Origin: DATKAS01 sp963773315
GTDB lineage: Bacteria; Actinomycetota; Acidimicrobiia; Acidimicrobiales; DATKAS01
Assembly: GCA_963773315.1 (NCBI GenBank)
Contig: CAVZAF010000002.1
Coordinates: 806,001-870,000, forward strand
Direction of reading: 5' to 3'
Length of the DNA stretch: 64,000 nt
A program made the translations under genes and the position numbers. Positions 57,690 to 64,000 of this stretch are shown here, piece after piece. Under the pieces are notes generated by a model. The model saw nothing but the letters and a program-made list of their open reading frames with translations, was not told the DNA's origin and did no database searches. The first letter of the stretch is position 1. Each line of letters begins with the position of its first letter.

Positions 57690-58485
57690 GTGGACGACGC
57701 AATGTCAACCGAGCTGTTTCGAGCGAGCCGCCGGCGACGAGCCGTCGGCGCCCGAGGCTCTCGCGGCCCTGCGCCCGCGGATCCGGCGCGCGCAGCGTCG
57801 TCGCGCCGCGTTCCGGGGCGGGGCCGGTCTCGTCGTGCTCGTCGTGCTCGGGGGCCTGATCTCGTCGACCACGAGTGATCAGTCGAGAGACGTCCGCGTC
57901 GGCGGCTCAGGCACGACTGCGGTCGTCGAGTCGACCACGACGAGCGTCTCTGCGCCGACCTCGGTCGCCGCCGAAGGGGTCGTCCCGGGCGGCGAGTCCC
58001 AGGCGTCCCCTACGACGACGATCGCGCGGCCGGGGCCGGGTGGCGGAGGCACCGGCGGAAGCGCGGCTGCCCCGCAGTCGCCGGCGGCAGCGCCCCAGAC
58101 GCATACGGCGAGCAAGGTCATCACGGCGTCGAAGGGTGCAGGCCCGGGCCAGGCCTCGTCGGTGGGCGCGATGTCGTCGCCGACGTCGGTCACGCAGGGC
58201 TCGTCGTCCGGTGGCGGCGCGCCCCAAGTCACCTCCTTTGATGCCCAGGGTGGCAAGGTCGAGGTGAGCTACACCGACTCGTCGATGAGCCTCGGCGTGG
58301 TGTCGCCGTCGCCGGGGTGGTCGATCGCGAACACCCAGTCCGACGGAGAGAGCATCCAGGTGACGTTCGCGCAGGAGTCGGGCGGCGATCCCGTCGCCGT
58401 CGATGTCCACCTCGATGGCGGCAAGCCGGTCGCCGACACTGGCGACACCGCAAGCACCGACGTGTCGACCCCGGCAGGGGGCTAG
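57690..58485 (+). CDS. Single-pass membrane protein, probable anti-sigma partner; frameshift
   Basis: Starts at a GTG at 57690 or the ATG at 57702 (MSTELF), then after one extra T near 57717-57719 continues as ERAAGDEPSAPEALAALRPR and RRAAFRGGAGLVVLVVLGGL, the membrane helix. About 264 residues after correction. The outer part is Thr/Ser/Pro/Gly-rich (VESTTTSVSAPTSVAAEG) and ends in a beta-rich segment VEVSYTDSSMSLGVVSPSPG. It follows the sigma gene directly, the typical order for a membrane regulator of an ECF sigma factor; no known anti-sigma motif is seen. Confidence 0.6.
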
Positions 58486-58504
58486 GAAAACGAGCCCCAG
58501 CACG

Positions 58505-58547
58505 CGTCGATACCCCGGCCTTCCCGCCAGGCCGGGGTTGATCGACG
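58505..58547 (+). terminator. Long hairpin after the anti-sigma gene
   Basis: CGTCGAT (58505-58511), CCCCGGCC (58513-58520), loop TTCCCGCCA, GGCCGGGG (58530-58537), ATCGACG (58541-58547). Two stacked stems with a small bulge, 19 bases after the stop codon, and strong enough to end transcription. Confidence 0.7.
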
Positions 58548-58643
58548 CCCGAGTGGTTCCCGCCAACGCCGCAACACTCGCTCGCGACACGCTCTTCACG
58601 CCTCAGGCGTCGAGAAGGTTTGGTCTCGTTGCCATGATGGTGC

Positions 58644-59075
58644 ATGCGCATCCCTGCTGCTCCGCCTCGCCTTGCCCTCGGCGTCGGGCTCGGCGCGGCG
58701 GGAGTCGCGGTCATCACGATCGTGCTCGTGCCCTTCCACTCGACAGTGCCGAGGGCGGTTCCGGCGCTCCTCTCCGTGATGCCGGTGCTCGTCGCTGCCT
58801 TCTTCGGGGGACGTGTCGCGTACCTCGTGACGACGGTGCTCGCAGTGCTCGCGTTCGCGTCGGGCTTCATCCCGCCGGTGGGCACGCTGCGGATCCACCT
58901 GTCGGAAGACATCGCGGCCCTCGTCGTGTTCGCAGCGGTCGCGCTCGAGGACGTCGACAAGCAGCGCGCGATGTTGTTGCGCTCTGTGTCGCACGACCTG
59001 CGCACGCCGTTGTCGACGATCCGCGCCGTCGCCTCCGACCTTCGCGGCAGCGCCGTGTACACGCCCGCGACGAGT
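58644..59075 (+). pseudogene. KdpD-like sensor kinase, 5' fragment
   Basis: Encodes DUF4118-type membrane helices (LALGVGLGAAGVAVITIVLV, VMPVLVAAFFGGRVAYLVTT), then, with almost no linker, the phosphoacceptor region QRAMLLRSVSHDLRTPLSTI and RAVASDLRGSAVYTPAT. Here the kinase sequence ends; the ATPase domain is missing. The usual linker between the last helix and the H-box also seems shortened. The frame then runs into unrelated sequence to 59123. The rest of the gene must have been deleted or lost in assembly. Confidence 0.65.
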
Positions 59076-59338
59076 GGATCGGCGATCTGCGCGTCGACGT
59101 CGACGCGCATGTCGCGATGGTGAACGACGCCGTGCTCGATCTCACGCCGAAGGAGTTCGCTCTGCTCGTGCTGTTCGCTCGCAACGCGGGCAAGGTGCTG
59201 ACACATCGCCGCGTGCTCGACGTCGTGTGGGGCCCTGGCCAAGGTCTCGACACGCTGCGCACGCACGTCAGCCATCTGCGACGCAAGCTCGCAGAGGCGC
59301 TCTCGGTGGTCACGATCTCGAGCGAACCGGGCGTCGGA
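59070..59338 (+). pseudogene. OmpR/KdpE-like response regulator, 3' fragment (DNA-binding domain)
   Basis: WIGDLRVDVDAHVAMVNDAV, LDLTPKEFALLVLFARNAGK, VLTHRRVLDVVWGPGQGLDT and LRTHVSHLRRKLAEA form a complete winged-helix output domain; VVTISSEPGVG is its end, without the final YRL. The receiver domain is absent and there is no room for it: the preceding bases belong to the kinase fragment. It is joined at its end to the amt fragment. Confidence 0.7.
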
Positions 59339-59342
59339 TGTC

Positions 59343-59790
59343 TACGGCGTGGACCTCATCGAACACCTTCGAATCGACGACCCGATCGGTGCCGTCGCGG
59401 TCCACGGGTTTGCGGGCATATGGGGCACGCTCAGTCTCGGGTTGTTCGCCACCGGCCAATACGGCGCTCCAGGCAGCGACAGGTGCGGACACCTCGGCGG
59501 TGGTCACAGGTCTGTTCTGGGGCGGCGGCTGGGACCAGCTGAAGGCGCAGTTCATCGGGTCGGCGAGTGTCACCGTGATCACACTCGTCGTCGGGCTTGG
59601 ACTGATGTACGCGGTCAAGCTCACCAAGACGCTCCGCATCTCTGCGGAAGGCGAGCGTCAGGGCATCGACATCCACGAGCACGGCGCTCCCGCCTACCAC
59701 CCGGAGATGGCGTACATGGGCGCCTCGTTCAGCGGGGGCAGCGTGTCGGCTCCCGTGTCTGCGATGTCCTCGACCAAGGTCGAGTCGTAG
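59343..59790 (+). pseudogene. amt: Ammonium transporter Amt, 3' fragment with frameshift
   Basis: VDLIEHLRIDDPIGAVAVHG and FAGIWGTLSLGLFATGQYG are the C-terminal third of an AmtB transporter, including the conserved late histidine in AVHGFAG. After one extra base near 59468-59480 the frame continues as SAVVTGLFWGGGWDQLKAQF and VGLGLMYAVKLTKTLRIS to the stop at 59788. The first two thirds of amt are missing. Position before glnB is the usual one for amt. Confidence 0.75.
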
Positions 59791-59794
59791 CCGG

Positions 59795-60112
59795 ATGTCT
59801 GTCATCGAGACGGCGCCTGCGACCACAGCGGTGTGGCTCGACGACGACGGACTCCTTCGTGCGGGGAGGGCCTGGGTGGCCCTCCCCGACCACGAGTGGA
59901 AGCTCGTCGCAAAGCTGCTCGAGCGTCCCGGTGAGATCGTGTGGCGAGAGGAGATCGCCCAATGCGTCTGGCCAGGTAAAGATGTGAGTGCAGGGGCGCT
60001 TCGCGCGGCGATGATCCGTCTCCGTCGACGGGTTGCCGCAGTGGGGGTGCGCATCCTGACCGTGCGCGGCCGCGGTTTCATCCTGACCATCGATCAGAGA
60101 GGATCGGAATGA
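59795..60112 (+). CDS. Stand-alone OmpR-type winged-helix DNA-binding protein
   Basis: 105 residues. WLDDDGLLRAGRAWVALPDH, EWKLVAKLLERPGEIVWREE and RAAMIRLRRRVAAVGVRILT form one Trans_reg_C winged helix; RGRGFILTIDQ is the terminal hairpin. No receiver domain and no membrane helix. It lies between amt and glnB, overlapping glnB by four bases (ATGA), where no regulator is usual. It may regulate the nitrogen genes; how it is controlled is unknown. Confidence 0.8.
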   Translation: MSVIETAPATTAVWLDDDGLLRAGRAWVALPDHEWKLVAKLLERPGEIVWREEIAQCVWPGKDVSAGALRAAMIRLRRRVAAVGVRILTVRGRGFILTIDQRGSE

Positions 60113-60447
60113 AGCTCATCACGGCGATCGTGAAGCCGTTCAAGCTCGACGACGTCAAGGAAGCGCTGCACGAGGTCGGATTGGCCGGCATGACGGTGTC
60201 GGAAGTTCGAGGCTTCGGCCGCCAACGCGGGCACACCGAGGTCTACAGAGGTGCGGAGTACACAGTCGACTTCGTGCCGAAGGTGCGCATTGAGATCCTC
60301 GCCGACGATGCCGACGCAAAGCGGATGGTCGACACCATCGTCGAGGCCGCCAAGACGGGGCAGATCGGCGACGGCAAGGTGTGGGTCACCGACTGCGACT
60401 CCGTCGTCCGCGTCCGCACCGGGGAGATGGGAAGCGACGCAATCTGA
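60109..60447 (+). CDS. glnB: Nitrogen regulatory protein PII
   Basis: 112 residues. MKLITAIVKPFKLDDVKEAL, MTVSEVRGFGRQRGHTEVYR, the T-loop GAEYTVDFVPKVRIEI with the modifiable tyrosine near residue 51, and GKVWVTDCDSVVRVRTGEMG. Senses 2-oxoglutarate, ATP and ADP and controls Amt and nitrogen enzymes. GlnD follows immediately. GlnK and GlnB cannot be told apart by sequence alone; location next to amt is GlnK-like. Confidence 0.95.
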   Translation: MKLITAIVKPFKLDDVKEALHEVGLAGMTVSEVRGFGRQRGHTEVYRGAEYTVDFVPKVRIEILADDADAKRMVDTIVEAAKTGQIGDGKVWVTDCDSVVRVRTGEMGSDAI

Positions 60448-62743
60448 GACGTTTGGCGAGCGGCGCGCTGCGCTGCTCGCCGACGAGTCCCTGCAAGGAA
60501 GCGAGTTCACCAGAGCGTTCTCCGCGCTCGTCGACGAGTACCTCGTTGGCCTCTTTGCCGACGCCCCCGACTGCGCGCTCGTCGCGGTCGGGGGCTACGG
60601 CCGAGGTGAGCTCGCTCCTGGCAGCGACATCGACGTGATCCTGGTGCATCGAGGCCGGCGGAGCGTCGCGAACATCGCCGAGATCGCGAACCAGATCTGG
60701 TATCCGATCTGGGACGCCGGCATCCCACTCGACCACGGCGTGAAGACCGTCACCGAAGCGCTCGGGGTGGCCGCGCGCGACCTCAAGGCCGCGATGGGGC
60801 TGCTCAGCGCACGTTGCGTCGCGGGAGATGCCGAGCTGGCCGACGACCTCGCGCGCCGCTCGCTCGACCAGTGGAAGTCGGGCGCCAAGAAGTGGCTGCG
60901 AGTGCTCGGCGAGAACATCGAGCAGCGCCACGAGCGCATGGGCGACATCGCGTTCTTGCTCGAACCCGACTTGAAGGAGGGCCGAGGCGGGCTGCGCGAC
61001 GTGCACGCGTTGCACGCCGCCGCGATCGCGAGCCCCGTCGTCACTGACGAGCACCTTGCACGGCTCGACGTCGCCGAGACGCTGATCCGCGCTCGGGTCG
61101 CGATGCAGCGGCTCAACGGGCGCAGCGAGCGGCTGGTGCTGCAGTCTCACGACGGCGTCGCGAGTGCACTCGGCGTCGCGAGCGCCGATGCGCTGATGCA
61201 AGGCGTCTCCGCCGCAGCGCGCACGATCGCGTGGACGAGTGACGACGCGTGGCGACGGATGGACGTGTGGCTCGACAAGCGCAGCAGCCGGAGCGTCATG
61301 CCCGATCGCATCGAGAGCGTCGGGGTCGTCATGCGTGGCGGCGAGACATCGGTCGACGGCAATGCCGACTTCCGCGACGGCTCGCTCATCTTGCGTGTCG
61401 CGGCAGCCGCCGCCTCGACCGACACGCCGATCGCGACGGCGACCCTCGAGCGTTTGCGCGCCGAGGCAGCGGCCCCGGGCGACCACTGGAGCCCCGAATC
61501 CCGCAACGCGCTCTTCGATCTCATGGCGGCGGGGCCTCCGGCCATCGCGGCGTTCGAGGCGCTCGACCAGTACGACTTGCTCACTCGCGTGTTGCCCGAG
61601 TGGGAGCCGGTGCGCAGCAAGCCGCAGCACAACCCATACCACCGGTACACCGTCGATCGGCACCTGATCGAAGCGGCCGTCGAAGCCGCTGCCCTGCGCC
61701 ATCGCGTCGCGCGGCCCGACCTGTTGCTGCTCGGTGCGTGGCTCCACGACCTGGGCAAGGGCTATCCCGGCGATCACTCCGAGGTCGGCGCAGAGCTCAT
61801 GGAGACGATCGCGACGCGCATGGGCTTCCCGCCTCACGAGCGAGCGATCCTCGTCACCCTCGCGCGCGATCACCTGCTGTTGCCCGACGCGGCGACACGC
61901 CGCGACGTGCGTGATCCCGCGACGGTGACCCGCGTCGCGGAGGCCGTCGGCGACCTCCAGACGCTCGAGCTGCTGCACGCGCTGTCAGAGGCCGATGGCA
62001 AGGCGACGGGACCGACCGCGTGGAGCCCGTGGAAGGCAGCGCTCGTGGACGAGCTCGTCGCTGCGGTTGCCGCGCGCCTTGCGGGCTGGCCGGAGGAGCG
62101 TGCGTACGGACTCGACCCCACGCTCGAGCGCATGGTCGACGAGGCGGGTGGCGGGCTGCTCGTCCACGTCGACGGCTCGACGTTGGTCGTCGTGAGCCCG
62201 GACCGCCTCGGGCTCTTCTGCGAGCTGACCGGGGTCTTGTGCCTTCATGGGCTGGAGGTCGTCGCGGCGGACCTGTGGTCAGCGCCGGGAGTCGGTGTCG
62301 GCATGGCGGTCGATACGTTCGTGTTTCACCGCATCGGGGGAGGCGAGCCCGATTGGGCCCGGTTCCGCGCGGACCTCGAGCGGGCGATCGAAGGCGGGCT
62401 CGCCCTCGAAGCCCGCATCGCGGCCCGCGCGCGGGACTACGGGTCACTGCTCCACGGCATCAGGCGCCCGATCGCACCGACGGTCGTCGTCGACAACAAC
62501 GCATCGGCGGAGGCCTCGGTCGTCGAGGTGCGAGGCCCCGACGCCGTGGGCGCGCTCTACCGCATCGCACGAGCGTTCAGCGAGATGCGTCTCGACATCC
62601 GTCACGCCAAGGTGCTCACGCTCGGCCACGAGATCGTCGACAGCTTCTACGTCGTCGACATGCACGGCAAGAAGCTCACCGACCCCGAGCGCATCAGCGA
62701 GCTCGAGCGTGCAGTGCTCTTCGAGCTCTCGCGCTTGCACTGA
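60446..62743 (+). CDS. glnD: PII uridylyl/adenylyltransferase GlnD; start codon not identified
   Basis: About 765 residues. Nucleotidyltransferase motif GGYGRGELAPGSDIDVILVH near residue 50, GRGGLRDVHALHAA near 190, an HD domain with LLLGAWLHDLGKGYPGDHSE near 430, and two C-terminal ACT domains (LVVVSPDRLGLFCELTGVLC and VEVRGPDAVGALYRIARAFS). Modifies and demodifies the PII tyrosine. No ATG, GTG or TTG is found in frame between the glnB T-loop region and the first conserved residues, so the start given is the first codon after glnB in this frame; an indel near 60440-60470 or a rare start is possible. Confidence 0.9.
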   Translation, partial: ETFGERRAALLADESLQGSEFTRAFSALVDEYLVGLFADAPDCALVAVGGYGRGELAPGSDIDVILVHRGRRSVANIAEIANQIWYPIWDAGIPLDHGVKTVTEALGVAARDLKAAMGLLSARCVAGDAELADDLARRSLDQWKSGAKKWLRVLGENIEQRHERMGDIAFLLEPDLKEGRGGLRDVHALHAAAIASPVVTDEHLARLDVAETLIRARVAMQRLNGRSERLVLQSHDGVASALGVASADALMQGVSAAARTIAWTSDDAWRRMDVWLDKRSSRSVMPDRIESVGVVMRGGETSVDGNADFRDGSLILRVAAAAASTDTPIATATLERLRAEAAAPGDHWSPESRNALFDLMAAGPPAIAAFEALDQYDLLTRVLPEWEPVRSKPQHNPYHRYTVDRHLIEAAVEAAALRHRVARPDLLLLGAWLHDLGKGYPGDHSEVGAELMETIATRMGFPPHERAILVTLARDHLLLPDAATRRDVRDPATVTRVAEAVGDLQTLELLHALSEADGKATGPTAWSPWKAALVDELVAAVAARLAGWPEERAYGLDPTLERMVDEAGGGLLVHVDGSTLVVVSPDRLGLFCELTGVLCLHGLEVVAADLWSAPGVGVGMAVDTFVFHRIGGGEPDWARFRADLERAIEGGLALEARIAARARDYGSLLHGIRRPIAPTVVVDNNASAEASVVEVRGPDAVGALYRIARAFSEMRLDIRHAKVLTLGHEIVDSFYVVDMHGKKLTDPERISELERAVLFELSRLH

Positions 62744-62786
62744 GCCGGCTCGAGTGACGCTGGCGTCCCGGCGGTAGGTTCCGGCC

Positions 62787-63335
62787 ATGACGCAGATCAG
62801 TGACCGCTACCGCCGACTCGCCGCGGGGGTCACCGACAAGATCTCGCAGGTTCCTGTTGACAAGTGGGCCGCGCAGAGCCCGTGCCCAGAGTGGACCGCG
62901 CTCGACGTGGTGCGACACCTCACGCAGATCCCGGGCATCTTCTTCGGGCTGATCGGCGAGGCCGGTCCCGAGGTGCCGCCTGTGGAGGACGACCCTCTCG
63001 CCGCGTGGGTCGTCGCCCGCGACGCGGTGCAATCAGCGCTCGACGATCCGGCGATCGCGACTCGGGAGTACGACGGGTTCGCGGGGAAGGCGACGTTCGA
63101 GAAGGGCGTCGACCAGTTCATCTGCACCGACCTCATCGTGCACGGATGGGATCTCGCGCGTGCGACTGGCCTCGACGAGCGCATCGATCCGCAAGACCTC
63201 GCGGACGTGCGAGCGGCCATGGCGCCGCTCGCTGATCAGATGCGTAGCCCGCGTGCGTTCGGTCCCGAGGTCGACGTGCCGGCCGGGGCCGACGAGCAGA
63301 CCGAGCTGCTCGCCTTCCTCGGCCGGCGGGCGTGA
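62787..63335 (+). CDS. TIGR03086-type metal-binding protein (DinB/maleylpyruvate isomerase fold)
   Basis: 182 residues from an ATG at 62787 with TAGGTT six bases before it (leaderless). SPCPEWTALDVVRHLTQIPG has the first metal histidine, FICTDLIVHGWDLARATG the last, and FGPEVDVPAGADEQTELLAF the C-terminal part. Family members bind a divalent metal and some use mycothiol; the substrate is unknown. No link to glnD is expected. Confidence 0.83.
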   Translation: MTQISDRYRRLAAGVTDKISQVPVDKWAAQSPCPEWTALDVVRHLTQIPGIFFGLIGEAGPEVPPVEDDPLAAWVVARDAVQSALDDPAIATREYDGFAGKATFEKGVDQFICTDLIVHGWDLARATGLDERIDPQDLADVRAAMAPLADQMRSPRAFGPEVDVPAGADEQTELLAFLGRRA

Positions 63336-63338
63336 GGG

Positions 63339-64000
63339 TCACGCAGCGATCTCGAGCCGGGCGCCCAGCGCCGTGAAGTCGGGCGGGGCGAGCACCGAGC
63401 CCGCGAGGCCCCACACACCTTCGAACACCGGAGCGGGGGCGTTCGCCCGGATGCCGCCGAGCAGCTCGGTGCGATCGTCGATGTTGAGCGCCGGCAGCAT
63501 GAGCGCGAGCGCCTTTGCCATCTGGTCGGGCGGGATGCTCCCGACGATCGCACCGTGGATCCCGAGCACCGCCTCGGCACCGACGGCCTGCTCGAGTGCC
63601 GGCATCACGAGGCGCTCTTCGAGGTCCTGGTGGGCCAGGTACTCGCTCGTGAACGAGGCGAGCTCGATGTAGAGGCGGTGCACCGAGAAGCGCTGCGCGC
63701 TCTGCATCGCGTTGATGGCGTCGTAGGCCATCTCCTGCAAGCGGACCATCCGACCCTCGATCCGCTCGTGGTCGCCCTCGATCTCTGCGGCGAGGTCGGG
63801 CAGGAACTTCTCGATGGAGGGCTGCGCGTGGGTGTCTTCGTGGTGGGCGTGACTGATCAAGATCTCGACCGTCCGGTCGAGCTGCTCGGCGAGGTCGACT
63901 CGGCCACTGCGGACCGAGGGATCGACGCTGCCCGCGCGTTCGGTCAGAGCGAAGAGCTCACGCCGGATGCCCTTGTGGATGTCGAGGTAGAGGTTGTGAC
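63339..64000 (-). CDS. Hemerythrin-domain protein (N-terminus beyond the window)
   Basis: The frame is open to the right edge, starting in the window as HNLYLDIHKGIRRELFALTE and continuing LAEQLDRTVEILISHAHHED, SIEKFLPDLAAEIEGDHERI, LASFTSEYLAHQDLEERLVM. Histidines and carboxylates spaced as in HHE/hemerythrin four-helix bundles (HxxxRRE, HAHHEDT, HxDLEE) would bind a di-iron centre. A TTG near 63860 could be read as a start, but the conserved helix upstream shows the gene extends outside. The C-terminal third (LALMLPALNIDDRTELLGGI) is a further helical part. Confidence 0.85.
   Translation of the reverse strand, partial: HNLYLDIHKGIRRELFALTERAGSVDPSVRSGRVDLAEQLDRTVEILISHAHHEDTHAQPSIEKFLPDLAAEIEGDHERIEGRMVRLQEMAYDAINAMQSAQRFSVHRLYIELASFTSEYLAHQDLEERLVMPALEQAVGAEAVLGIHGAIVGSIPPDQMAKALALMLPALNIDDRTELLGGIRANAPAPVFEGVWGLAGSVLAPPDFTALGARLEIAA

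Noticed and set aside
1..64000. CRISPR array, prophage, insertion sequence, rRNA or tRNA
   Set aside because: No regularly spaced repeats, transposase, integrase or structural phage genes, and no recognisable RNA gene were seen on either strand.

Overview
The window is a very GC-rich, gene-dense stretch of chromosome from an actinobacterium. DUF3107, DUF3090, SCO1664-like and MSMEG_4193-like proteins, a WhiB protein, a SigE-family sigma factor, a PdtaS-like kinase and a second CRP/WhiB-type regulatory link all point to Actinomycetota. A complete System I cytochrome c maturation operon, an F420-type FrhB protein and many leaderless genes suggest an early-branching class such as Acidimicrobiia; this placement is inference. 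No rRNA, tRNA, CRISPR array, prophage or insertion sequence was seen.

Layout. 1-6.4 kb: DUF3291 (cut by the edge), DUF5317, an L,D-transpeptidase, an acyl-CoA carboxylase carboxyltransferase, an SDR, a free biotin carrier protein, an HSL-type esterase and a class E sortase. 6.5-13.2 kb: ccmABCDEFGH plus a CcmI-like TPR protein, with overlapping or nearly touching genes. 13.2-16.9 kb: the two halves of an AtuA-type protein encoded apart, DUF4389, a SixA-like phosphatase and a sulfite-oxidase-fold enzyme. 16.9-24.2 kb: an iron-sulfur block (cysteine desulfurase, SufR-like repressor, Mrp), a molybdopterin oxidoreductase with cytochrome b, DUF3107, two ArsA-like ATPases and a zinc ribbon protein. 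24.1-29.3 kb: regulators (membrane anti-sigma candidate, SigE-type sigma, PdtaS-like kinase, WhiB behind a perfect CRP-type site). 29.4-35.5 kb: GDPD, a lipid kinase, etfBA and two tandem flavin oxidases. 35.5-42.4 kb: the conserved MSMEG_4193/DUF3090/SCO1664 set, UDG family 5, TauE, FrhB and an acyl-CoA dehydrogenase. 42.5-45 kb: a MarR-controlled kynurenine module. 45-57.1 kb: mixed enzymes, a three-gene redox operon, acetoacetyl-CoA synthetase, and a beta-propeller/MoaD-like pair. 57.2-62.7 kb: a damaged sigma/anti-sigma pair, truncated kdpD, kdpE and amt pieces, a lone winged-helix protein, glnB and glnD. 62.8-64 kb: a TIGR03086-type protein and a hemerythrin-domain protein cut by the edge.

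Three general features stand out. (1) Many first-of-operon genes carry a TAnnnT box 6-8 bases before an ATG or GTG, the layout of leaderless mRNA; this fixed several start codons here. (2) Otherwise intact conserved genes (DUF5317, accD, ccmF four times, one hypothetical, sigma, anti-sigma, amt) are broken by single-base indels, nearly all extra bases, which suggests residual assembly error. (3) A roughly 90-base intergenic repeat ending in a perfect hairpin occurs twice, and its hairpin a third time in reverse.

The gaps between genes are all shorter than 300 bases.
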